Part shown: in pieces, positions 8,153 through 15,650 of the stretch
How positions within the stretch are numbered: the first letter of the stretch is position 1
How the letters are laid out: each line of letters starts with the position of its first letter
Position numbers and translations under genes: made by a program
The notes under the pieces: model-generated
The model's input: only the letters and a program-made list of their open reading frames with translations
Databases searched by the model: none
What the model was told of the DNA's origin: nothing
Source: Clostridiales bacterium
Lineage (GTDB): Bacteria; Bacillota; Clostridia; Lachnospirales; WQUN01
DNA: 39,505 bases
Direction of reading: 5' to 3'
Assembly (NCBI GenBank): GCA_031269465.1
Contig: JAISZB010000024.1
Location: forward strand, 1-39,505

Positions 8153-9394
8153 GTGAAAGAATATGCCGCAATAATTGTAGGAGGAGGCGCTAGCGGCCTC
8201 ATGGCCGCGTGCACGGCGGCAAGAGTTTTAAAGCGAGTAGCGGTGCTTGAGAGAAAGAATCGGATTGGCAAAAAGATACTGGCGACCGGAAACGGACGTT
8301 GCAATTTAACGAACATGAATTGCGGCATTTCCCGCTATCATGGGGAGAATCCCCTGTGGGCGCAAACCGCCCTTGAAAGTTTCGGGCCGAAAGAGGCAGT
8401 TGAGTTTTTCGGATCGCTAGGGCTTGTATGCCGTACAGAAGACGAGGGAAGGGTATATCCTTATTGCGGCCAAGCTTCCGCTGTATTGGATGTGCTCAGA
8501 AATGAAATTGATCGGCTGCAAGTGGATGTGTTTGAAGCTGATGTTTGCGCCATAGAGCAATCATCCGGATTCTTCCGGATGTCATGCAAAAGCGGAGATT
8601 CTTTTTCATCCAAGGCCGCCATAATTGCCGCAGGCGGTTGCGCTTCGCCTTCTCTCGGCTCTGACGGCGGAGGATTCATGCTCCTTTCCTCTCTGGGCCA
8701 TAAGATAACCCGGCTTTACCCAGTGCTGGCGCCACTTAAGACAAGTCTTCCGGAAGCGAAGAGTTTGCGCGGAATCAGGGCTTTTGGCTCTCTTTCCATT
8801 GAGATGGACGGCTGCATAGTTGCAGTTAGGGTAGGGGAGTTGCAGTTCACTGGCTTCGGCTTGTCTGGCATTCCTGCGATGGATGCCTCTGGATATGCCA
8901 AAGGCAAGCCATGTACCGCCATTGTGGATCTTTGTCCGGAGATAAGCCTTATAGAGCTAGAAGATGAGCTTAGAATACGAAGAGGGAAGCTGTCTCGATT
9001 GAAATCTGAAAAGTTTCTAATAGGATTTCTCAATAGGCTCCTAGGCCTTGCAATCATGAAGATCTCAGGGCTGCAAAATCTGTCGCTTCCTGCGGAATGC
9101 ATCTCTGACAAGCAGCTATCCCAAATGGCGTCCGTCATCAAAGGCTTTAGATTTCCTATCGCAGCTTCAACCCAGGGTTTATTTAGAGATGCGCAGGCAA
9201 CTGGGGGCGGGGCGGATTTGGCTCAGTTCAATCCAAGGACAATGGAATCGTCTCTAGTTAAAGGCGTGTACGCTTGCGGGGAGGTGCTTGACATCTATGG
9301 AGATTGCGGAGGATTCAACCTGCAGTGGGCATGGTCATCCGGCCATGCGGCCGGATTATCCGCCGCTGAAGCTTTGAAGGGTTCTAGGCGGTAG
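8153..9394 (+). CDS. HI0933-family FAD-binding oxidoreductase
   Basis: This 413-residue flavoprotein belongs to the HI0933-like (aminoacetone oxidase / YhiN) group. The N-terminal Rossmann motif IIVGGGASGL (about 7-16) binds FAD. GKKILATGNGRCNLTN near residue 50 is the family signature. The C-terminal GVYACGEVLDIYGDCGGFNLQWAWSSG completes the FAD site. The start is the GTG at 8153, because GGAGG lies five nt upstream and the Rossmann fold begins directly after it; an upstream frame from 8075 lacks a ribosome site. The physiological substrate of this family is not established. It is followed by about 450 bp before divIB, so it is probably its own transcription unit. Confidence 0.85.
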   Translation: MKEYAAIIVGGGASGLMAACTAARVLKRVAVLERKNRIGKKILATGNGRCNLTNMNCGISRYHGENPLWAQTALESFGPKEAVEFFGSLGLVCRTEDEGRVYPYCGQASAVLDVLRNEIDRLQVDVFEADVCAIEQSSGFFRMSCKSGDSFSSKAAIIAAGGCASPSLGSDGGGFMLLSSLGHKITRLYPVLAPLKTSLPEAKSLRGIRAFGSLSIEMDGCIVAVRVGELQFTGFGLSGIPAMDASGYAKGKPCTAIVDLCPEISLIELEDELRIRRGKLSRLKSEKFLIGFLNRLLGLAIMKISGLQNLSLPAECISDKQLSQMASVIKGFRFPIAASTQGLFRDAQATGGGADLAQFNPRTMESSLVKGVYACGEVLDIYGDCGGFNLQWAWSSGHAAGLSAAEALKGSRR

Positions 9395-9753
9395 CCTGAA
9401 GAAAAGCTGTTCATCCAGCCAATTTCTCAAACGTACGCCGAGAGCGCAAGTTGCTGTGCTAAAATGATAGTTGCGTTGCAGATTGCTATAAAATGTATTG
9501 ATACTGTAGAATGCATGCGAATTATAATGAAATGAGTACCTTTTTACAAGAGCAAAAGAATGTACTGACAAATAACTGTAAGCTTTAATATGCCAAAAAA
9601 GGCCTATCGAATATTAGGATATTCTGAATATTTATTCTTATATAAGTTGAATATTATTTTATTAGCAATGTTAAAAGTCATTTCTTTAATTATCTGTCTT
9701 AATATTGTATTATTCTTAGTGCATTTAATATAGTAAAATGTGTAGTGGCGTTA

Positions 9754-9782
9754 TTGACATCGGTGAAAATAAATTGTATTAT
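9754..9782 (+). promoter_or_regulatory. Sigma-A type promoter upstream of divIB
   Basis: TTGACA (9754-9759) and TATTAT (9777-9782) are separated by 17 nt, followed by about 68 nt to the chosen TTG start of divIB. Its position inside a longer open frame argues that the upstream part of that frame is not translated. Confidence 0.6.
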
Positions 9783-9849
9783 AATTATATTGCAAGCAGT
9801 GATGAGATCTACGGTTTCTTTTTGTTATGTTTACAGGGGGTGCATACGT

Positions 9850-10572
9850 TTGAACCGCAGGTTAAGAATAGTTATTATGGTCTGTGGGGTTGTTTTTTTA
9901 GGAATATTAGTGATGCTATCCCCTATCTTTAGTATTTCTGATATACAAATAACAGGCAATAACAGGATTTCAAGCGACAGCATACTAGAGTCCTCAGGAC
10001 TTATTGAGCCTGTTAACATATTTATTTTTAATCGGGGAAAAGCTGAGAAAGAGCTGGCAAAAAACTTGTATTTGCAAGACGTGTCCTTTGAAAAGATATA
10101 CCCCAGCACTCTGGCGATAAAAGTGCTGGAGAGGCAAATAATAGGATATATTCCATATTTGGATTCATATCTTTGCATTGATGAGAATGGAATGGTTTTG
10201 GATGTTTCCGCCTCAATTGACGAGGCGCTTCCGTTGATAGACGGACTCCGCTTTTCAACTTTCACTCTCGGGGAGCATCTGGCTGTTGAAAACAAAGAAG
10301 CCTTCAATATAATAATGACGCTTGCAAATCTCTTCGACAAATACGATTTGCAAGAGGAATTCATAAATAAAGTCGATGTCAATGACGTAAATGACATTCA
10401 CCTGCATATTTACAACATTGACGTAGCTTTCGGCCTTATTTCTGACGCAGACGAAAAGATAAGGACGTTGAAGGCTATAATTCAGGACACGCTTCCTGAT
10501 TCGCGCAGCGTAAGGGGAACCCTTGACGTAAGGGTGATAGGCAAGCAGTATATTTTAAAGGTTTTGACTTGA
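9850..10572 (+). CDS. divIB: Cell division protein FtsQ/DivIB
   Basis: This 240-residue bitopic membrane protein of the divisome has a short basic cytoplasmic tail (LNRRLR), one membrane helix (about 7-27) and an extracellular POTRA domain beginning at FSISDIQITGNNRISSDSIL. A beta domain with IYPSTLAIKVLERQIIGYIP follows. It acts with FtsL/DivIC in regulating septal peptidoglycan synthesis. The start is TTG at 9850 with AGGGGGTG seven nt before; this gives the normal short tail, whereas upstream starts would add an odd hydrophobic stretch. It is followed by ftsZ after 202 bp, the usual end of a dcw cluster, but murein synthesis genes are not adjacent upstream. Confidence 0.85.
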   Translation: MNRRLRIVIMVCGVVFLGILVMLSPIFSISDIQITGNNRISSDSILESSGLIEPVNIFIFNRGKAEKELAKNLYLQDVSFEKIYPSTLAIKVLERQIIGYIPYLDSYLCIDENGMVLDVSASIDEALPLIDGLRFSTFTLGEHLAVENKEAFNIIMTLANLFDKYDLQEEFINKVDVNDVNDIHLHIYNIDVAFGLISDADEKIRTLKAIIQDTLPDSRSVRGTLDVRVIGKQYILKVLT

Positions 10573-10774
10573 GCTTGGAAGATGGTGAGGCGTTCTGGAG
10601 ACTGACAGGTTTTTTTTCGCTGACGGATGAGGCGCTATGAAATAGCGGCAAGCATTATTTGCATAAATCCCATTTAATTTGGATTTACGTCAAATTCAAG
10701 CAACTTTCGCTTTCAAAGCGGCAAAAAATGAATTAGTTCACATTTATCTTTTCGACGACTGGGAGGAATAGATT

Positions 10775-11944
10775 TTGATTGATATAGATATCGTCCAAGA
10801 CACCAAGGCGAGAATAAAGGTCATCGGAGTAGGGGGCGGAGGCAACAACGCCGTAGATCGCATGATCCAAGACAACATCCAGTACATAGATTTCATCTCC
10901 GTAAACACAGATCACCAGGCTCTTGAAAGATCGAAAGCGCCGGTGCGCATACAGCTTGGAGAAAAGCTGACAAGAGGCCTAGGCGCTGGAGGCAAGCCTG
11001 AAGTCGGCCGCAGGGCGGCTGAAGAAACCCGCGATGCAGTAGGCGAAGCTATCGGAACCACAGACATGCTTTTTGTCACAGCCGGGATGGGCGGCGGTAC
11101 AGGCACTGGAGCGGCGCCTATAATTGCAGGCATTGCGCGAGAAATGGGAATCCTCACAGTTGGAGTTGTAACCAAGCCTTTCGAATTCGAGGGCGTGCCC
11201 CGAATGAAAAATGCCATGGAAGGCATAGCTGAATTAAAGAAAAATGTTGACACTCTTGTAATAATACCTAACGAAAAGTTGGTTGACCTTATAGATGACG
11301 ACACGTCCCTTCAAGATTCATTTAAGAAAGCAGATGAAGTCCTCCGACAGGGAGTTTTGGGAATATCCGATCTCATACTTAAGGACGGGCTTATCAATCT
11401 GGACTTTGCGGATGTACGCACCGTCATGTTTGAAAAAGGAATAGCCCATATGGGAGTGGGACGCGCAAGCGGCAAGAATAAAACAGAGCTTGCCGCCGAA
11501 ATGGCGATCAAGAGCCCGCTTCTTGAGACTACAATAGACGGCGCGAAGAGCGCCATAATCAGCTTTTCCGGCGACTCAACGCTTGGCCTCAAGGATATCA
11601 ACCAAGCCGCGCGCATCATCCGCGCCGCCATAGACCCTGACGCTGAAATCATTTTCGGAGCAACTATAAGCGAAGACCTTAAAGATGAGGTCATTGTAAC
11701 AGTCATCGCAACCGGACTGGATGAAAAAGAAACAAAGTTAAAAACAGGCGGAAGGCCGACCCTCAAGCCTCTTCCTCCCCCGGTAATTGACGAAGAGAAG
11801 GACAGAGAGCGAGAAAGAGACAGGGATAGGGACAGAGCAAGGCATGAATCCGAGGAGAAGCTTGCAAAGAGCGAAATAAGGCCTCTCAGGGAGTTGGAAG
11901 ATTTACCGTTTGAACTTCCTATATTCCTTCAGAAAAAACGCTGA
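10775..11944 (+). CDS. ftsZ: Cell division GTPase FtsZ
   Basis: This 389-residue tubulin-like GTPase forms the Z ring at midcell. It shows [12 protein letters not shown] (about 19-30), the tubulin signature [10 protein letters not shown] (about 108-117), and the T7 synergy loop [14 protein letters not shown] contributing the catalytic Asp. A linker is followed by the C-terminal peptide [10 protein letters not shown] that would bind FtsA/SepF-type anchors. The start is TTG at 10775 after GGGAGG with a suitable gap. The C-terminal linker is unusual for its run of alternating Arg/Asp and Arg/Glu ([19 protein letters not shown]), which probably forms a charged helix. The 202-bp gap from divIB contains only a small inverted repeat (10664-10670 with 10681-10687). 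Confidence 0.97.
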   Translation: MIDIDIVQDTKARIKVIGVGGGGNNAVDRMIQDNIQYIDFISVNTDHQALERSKAPVRIQLGEKLTRGLGAGGKPEVGRRAAEETRDAVGEAIGTTDMLFVTAGMGGGTGTGAAPIIAGIAREMGILTVGVVTKPFEFEGVPRMKNAMEGIAELKKNVDTLVIIPNEKLVDLIDDDTSLQDSFKKADEVLRQGVLGISDLILKDGLINLDFADVRTVMFEKGIAHMGVGRASGKNKTELAAEMAIKSPLLETTIDGAKSAIISFSGDSTLGLKDINQAARIIRAAIDPDAEIIFGATISEDLKDEVIVTVIATGLDEKETKLKTGGRPTLKPLPPPVIDEEKDRERERDRDRDRARHESEEKLAKSEIRPLRELEDLPFELPIFLQKKR

Positions 11945-12044
11945 TTTATGCGCTCTTTCTTGAGTTTCATCCACATAAAGGCGGAAAGCCCGCTCAAGCC
12001 TGTCTCAAGCGAACATTGTTGATTATGGTTTATTTGCTTATAAA

Positions 12045-12110
12045 ATGGCTCCATGTTGATGGCAATCAAACTGCGATATGCGCATGCGGTTGACATCAAC
12101 ATGGAGCCAT
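12045..12110. repeat. Perfect 17-bp inverted repeat downstream of ftsZ
   Basis: ATGGCTCCATGTTGATG (12045-12061) pairs perfectly with 12094-12110 around a 32-nt spacer. It lies 100 bp after the ftsZ stop with no T-tract, so it is not a classic intrinsic terminator. The architecture recalls the palindromic elements elsewhere, but the arm sequence differs. Confidence 0.75.
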
Positions 12111-12157
12111 TATCATTTCTGCTATAACGGTAAAACGCAATTGCCCATCTAATATTG

Positions 12158-12232
12158 GTCGAGTAGGCGGAAGCCTCGTAGCGTCCGCCCCCCGCAGAGA
12201 CGTGCGGGCGCAATACACGCGCACGGCTCCTC
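12158..12232 (-). ncRNA. Group II intron 3' end (domains V-VI), remnant
   Basis: The minus strand shows a domain V-like hairpin (12197-12232) beginning GAGCCGTGCG and closing with GCACGTCTC, with a 2-nt CC bulge on the 3' side and a distal CGC/GCG stem. A domain VI-like stem GGCGGA/TCCGCC follows, with a TACTCGAC end near 12158. These are the hallmarks of a bacterial group II intron 3' end. No reverse transcriptase/maturase reading frame remains upstream within the window, so this is a deleted intron. The distal loop is not a clean GNRA, consistent with decay. Confidence 0.55.
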
Positions 12233-12235
12233 ACT

Positions 12236-12700
12236 TCTCTTTACTGCGCTCGCGCAGCAAGTCCACGTTGATTAAGTGGCACGGCGGCGCGGACGCCATT
12301 TTGGGATTTTGGGCCGGCAGCCTGCCTGTCCCGTCCAGTTGCCGCCATCCCGCCGTCTATCCCTGAGCATGGCGAACGATTCCCTCGGGCGGAACCTGAA
12401 TGCGCGCCGCCCTTTCCTCCCCCGGCAACGCCGGGGGCATCCGACTCCCATGCCGCCTTTCGGCCTTCTCCGCTTGCAGCGCCGCTTCTCGCTTATTCCA
12501 GGACTCAACCGCATTCAGGCCTGACGACCGGCTGCCAGCGCTTGAATATCCCCGCTGCTGTGGATGCTCCGCAGCTCGCTGCTGGTGGAGCGGCTGCTCC
12601 CTGCCGAACGGGATTTCCAACCGTTTTTGTAGATGACATTGCTCGGTCGCTCAGAGTTAAGAGTTCTCAGCTTTAATTCTGCTGCTTTTAATTTCAACCA
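12236..12700. other. GC-rich block upstream of the intron end, probably intron-derived
   Basis: Composition is markedly more GC-rich than the neighbours. The block contains a perfect 8-bp hairpin with a 3-nt loop (12419-12437, CCCCCGGC AAC GCCGGGGG) and other short stems. Overlapping open frames exist on both strands, with none recognisable. Because it directly precedes the domain V-VI remnant on the minus strand, it may be leftover intron domains or surrounding foreign DNA. Confidence 0.35.
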
Positions 12701-13114
12701 TGAAACAACAATAGGAAAAAAGAACTGAATGCATTAAAAGAAATCTTAGAACCCAAAAATAGAGATAATTTTGGCTTCTCTAGAGCTTATGTCAAGGACT
12801 CTAAACTGTCCTGTAAATCTATTGATTTCGGCTAAACAGGCGAAATAAGAATTATTATTTTACCACGGTGCCACCGTTTAGGTTGCAGGGTATGTTCTGC
12901 GTATGCCATTTTCCTTATTGTCTTCGTAGAACCCAAGCCCCTCCTATTCGCCGCCGTCCAGCGAAACTTCGTCAACCAGAAAAAAACCATACTCAAAAAA
13001 CAGTATATCTTGAGGTCTGATATTACAGGTGGCTCAACTTCTGCCGCGAACGCGGTCATGGGTACGAGCGGCAGGCGCATCCTCAGCGCCGCCATTTTAA
13101 TGCCGCCGATTCAT

Positions 13115-13222
13115 AACATGCAAGCCTATCTTGAGGAATATACTTTTCGCTTTAACATGAAAAACTCTGTAAAAAAGGATTGCTATTTTATCGTCTTTTG
13201 GGAGGATCCAGTCAATACACCG
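13115..13222 (+). pseudogene. IS1595-family transposase, C-terminal fragment
   Basis: The plus-strand frame reads NMQAYLEEYTFRFN followed by a segment ending FWEDPVNTPP. This resembles the extreme C-terminus of ISXO2-type IS1595 transposases (LQAYLDEFxFRFNRR, then a tail ending TPP). The preceding catalytic region is absent. It is in frame with, and just ahead of, the intact IS1595-family gene, but its sequence is from a different subgroup, so I read it as an older, separate insertion. Confidence 0.4.
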
Positions 13223-13268
13223 CCTAAAGCATCTAAATCCCCTAAAGCATCTAAATCCCCTAATGCAT
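13223..13268 (+). repeat. 18-bp tandem repeat, 2.5 units
   Basis: CCTAAAGCATCTAAATCC occurs at 13223-13240 and 13241-13258, followed by a partial unit CCTAATGCAT. It lies immediately ahead of the transposase promoter. Confidence 0.85.
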
Positions 13269-13272
13269 ATTG

Positions 13273-13316
13273 TTGCTTTTGCATCTCCTGTATGGTATAC
13301 TCATATCATACAGGAG
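13273..13316 (+). promoter_or_regulatory. Transposase promoter embedded in a perfect palindrome
   Basis: TTGCTT (13273-13278) and TATACT (13296-13301) are 17 nt apart. CTCCTGTATG (13285-13294) pairs perfectly with CATACAGGAG (13307-13316), so the palindrome brackets the -10 box and the likely transcription start. A bound repressor, possibly the transposase itself, could block this promoter; that is inference. Confidence 0.5.
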
Positions 13317-13333
13317 GGTACAGGAGGGATAAA

Positions 13334-14341
13334 ATGGAATACAAAAAACCACGCAGAAATACTCCCTGGAAAGGACTAGCCGATTTGACTGCCACACAGA
13401 TATATCTAAAAGACCGTTACACCGCCAGTTACGAAGAACGTCATCAAAAAGTAGCTGATAGTGGCGAGGCGGATATGGTTAACTCTTTTCCGCCTGTCAA
13501 ATGTCCATTTTGCGGCCTGCTGGACTTTAAGAAAAACGGTCATACGCATAGCGGGGTACAACGCTATAAGTGTGGTGGTTGTGGAAAGACCTTCCTGCCT
13601 ACAACTGGTACCATTTTTGATGAGCATCGGATTCCAATTAGCGAGTGGGCCGACTATTGCTTGAACTTATTCCGACACGCAGGCGTCACTGCCGATTCAT
13701 GGAACGATAAAAATGCTTTTGCAACGTCCAGATACTGGCTTCAGAAGCTCTTTCTAACACTCGAAGGAATACAGGACGACATTGTGCTGTCAGGCAAAGT
13801 ATGGCTTGATGAAACGTTTTATTCCGTACGTTCAGAAGATACAGTACGCAAATACAGCGGTGGCAAACTCGGAGGCCCATCAATATATCAACTCTGCATC
13901 GGCGTTGCTACAGACAAGAAAAACAGCGTTATTTTGTTGGAAGGCGCAGGAAAATCTTCGCAAAAGAAAACTCTTGAAACCTTTAGAAGCCACATTGAGC
14001 GGGGAGCTCATTTAATCCACGATGATGACAGCTCGCACAATAGATTGATTAAGCAACTTTCGTTGAATAGCACGGTTTATCCTTCTAAATCTTTGAAAGG
14101 ACTGCCCGACAACGAAAATCCCTTGAATCCTGTCATTCGTGTTCACGCCGTTCTCAAAAACTTCTTTAATTCACATTGTGGATTTAAGCGCGATGATATT
14201 CAAGGGTATCTAAATCTCTTTGCTTTTGTTGTAAATCCACCAACTGAATTGTTAGAAAAAGTTGAGCTTGTTATAAAATTAGGATTTCAAAATCCAAAAT
14301 TACTAAGATACAGAGATTTCTATGGCACCATTACTGAATGA
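13334..14341 (+). CDS. IS1595-family transposase
   Basis: This 335-residue DDE transposase has an N-terminal zinc ribbon (CPFC near residues 55-58 and CGGC near 83-86). An ISXO2-like catalytic domain follows: GKVWLDETFY gives the first Asp, HLIHDDDSSHN the second, and the C-terminal VHAVLKNFFNSHCGFKRDDIQGYLNLF segment the final part. The start is ATG 13334 after AGGAGGG with five nt spacing; the open frame extends upstream to 13010, but that part contains the promoter and an older fragment. No stops or frameshifts are present, so the element may be active. I could not pair terminal inverted repeats for it. Confidence 0.82.
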   Translation: MEYKKPRRNTPWKGLADLTATQIYLKDRYTASYEERHQKVADSGEADMVNSFPPVKCPFCGLLDFKKNGHTHSGVQRYKCGGCGKTFLPTTGTIFDEHRIPISEWADYCLNLFRHAGVTADSWNDKNAFATSRYWLQKLFLTLEGIQDDIVLSGKVWLDETFYSVRSEDTVRKYSGGKLGGPSIYQLCIGVATDKKNSVILLEGAGKSSQKKTLETFRSHIERGAHLIHDDDSSHNRLIKQLSLNSTVYPSKSLKGLPDNENPLNPVIRVHAVLKNFFNSHCGFKRDDIQGYLNLFAFVVNPPTELLEKVELVIKLGFQNPKLLRYRDFYGTITE

Positions 14342-14456
14342 GCAACAATACCCATTGGGGATTTAAACATTAACGGTTTGGTGAAAATGACGAAAGAAGG
14401 TACAAGCACCGAGTGAAGGAGATAGCCATGTGTTCATTCGAGTAGCCTGAATAATG

Positions 14457-14672
14457 GCAACTATTCCGAAGGTTTGCAAAGTGACAGTCATTTTGAATAT
14501 TTTTGTCATCTACGCTGTCAAATAACACTTATTAATCCATATATATATTATATGGATTAATAAGTGTTTCAAAATTTAAGCGTATGTTCTCTTCAACCTT
14601 CGAACTTTTCTGCAATGATTCTATGCTCTTTTGACTGGTAAATAATACAAATAGAGTTGTCGGAACAGTACC
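14457..14672 (+). repeat. MITE-like element, copy A
   Basis: This 216-bp AT-rich non-coding element matches 23321-23540 in reverse orientation. The ends CTATTCCGAAGG and (complement) CTGTTCCGACAA form short imperfect terminal repeats. Conserved internal blocks include TTTGCAAAGTGAC and CTCTTTTGACTGGT. This copy carries an internal perfect 20-bp palindrome (14524-14543 with 14549-14568) absent from copy B. The flanks share ATAATG, a possible degraded 8-bp target duplication. Confidence 0.75.
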
Positions 14673-14714
14673 TATAATGCACGCAAGAATCCCTTAAGTT
14701 GAGTTTACTGAAAT

Positions 14715-15003
14715 CCTCACTTTTTTACAGTTTTGGATTTTATATGTCGAAATGTCGACAGGGCGATTAGATTGAGAGGAGCATTCAATGAAAACATAAA
14801 GGAAAAAAATCAGTTTGGTAATACAAGCCAGTCTGAATTATTAGAGGCATTAATTCAAAGTTGCTTATTCTAAGCACCTCTAAAGAGAAGGATCCCATAA
14901 ATCACAAACTTCAAAGAAATGATTTTTTAGATAAAGCTATGCTTAGAGGAGCAAAAATACAAAAAAGCATTTTAAGAGGTAGTTTAGCATTAACTATTCG
15001 TTA
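14715..15003 (+). other. Possible decayed coding remnant, unrecognised
   Basis: One frame reads FTVLDFICRNVDRAIRLRGA and on to a stop near 14873; a further frame reads KEKDPINHKLQRNDF and continues to SILRGSLALTIR before a stop near 15003. Both look protein-like in composition, but no start with a ribosome site and no family could be assigned. The rest of 14673-15164 shows nothing. Confidence 0.25.
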
Positions 15004-15164
15004 AAGCTGTATTTCACGAATAGTTGAACTTATATTCGTACTCCCCTTTTCCATGTGAAATGTTTCTTATAAGATGCTCAAATTTGTAGCCTTTGAGGGT
15101 TCTTTGCACTCCAAAACAGCATCATGTCTTCTAATAGTGATGAGCAGCATATTATACAGGCTAC

Positions 15165-15215
15165 TATGGATAATAAGCTCCAAAAAAGGAACATATGATG
15201 AAAGCGGTATATCAA
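15165..15215. repeat. Partial palindromic interspersed element
   Basis: AATAAGCTCCAAAAAAGGAA followed by CATATGATGAAAGCGGTATA matches the right arm and flank of the element at 28613-28737. The left arm is lost. An open frame on the minus strand (15078-15464) runs through this element and the repeat at 15374-15482 and is not credible as a gene. Confidence 0.5.
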
Positions 15216-15373
15216 CTTAATAGTTGTTAATCCTACTCCAAAATAAAGCTTAGCAATGAGCATCCAGTTGCGAAACTGACATGTGACATCTAATATCTGA
15301 CATAATTTCTTCTTTACATATAGTAATATTTGGTAAATGCATAGAAGACCAAACTGCAAGTTATACTGATTTG

Positions 15374-15482
15374 GCACGAAAATACATTTTATGGACATTT
15401 GTCCATGCCTCAAACACATAATTGACTTAATGTTTTCACTCTTGGCGGTGAAGCGTAGCGTCATAGGGGTTCATATGAAATT
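15374..15482 (+). repeat. Dispersed direct repeat, copy 2
   Basis: It matches 4-112 with scattered substitutions and includes the palindrome ATGGACATTTGTCCAT (15391-15406). It is preceded by TATACTGATTTGG, a flank string of the palindromic element family, so the two repeat types lie next to each other here. Confidence 0.75.
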
Positions 15483-15488
15483 ACCTTA

Positions 15489-15600
15489 AAGGAGCATTTG
15501 ATTTATTATTTGCTTATGAAACTGTCTATAAAGAGGCTTGATTATATTAGTTGGATAATCAAGTCTCTTTATAGGCGCATTAGACTGCAATTTCACACGA
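15489..15600. repeat. Palindromic interspersed element
   Basis: CTATAAAGAGGCTTGATTAT (15526-15545) pairs with 15555-15574 at 19 of 20 positions across a 9-nt loop. The flanks GGAGCATTTGATT and GGCGCATTAGACTGCAA match other copies. It lies about 50 bp beyond the stop of the DUF1703 gene and could serve as its terminator. Confidence 0.75.
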
Positions 15601-15650
15601 ATCGCAACTACCACCAATTCAGAAGGTTAATCAGTTGCGTCTCACTTATG

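Noticed and set aside
13010..13333. N-terminal extension of the IS1595 transposase frame
   Set aside because: It contains the promoter, the palindrome and an older transposase tail. The ATG at 13334 has a perfect ribosome site and gives the normal zinc-ribbon start.
15078..15464. 128-codon minus-strand open frame
   Set aside because: It runs through one palindromic element fragment and the 109-bp dispersed repeat, which are non-coding elsewhere, and shows no family resemblance.
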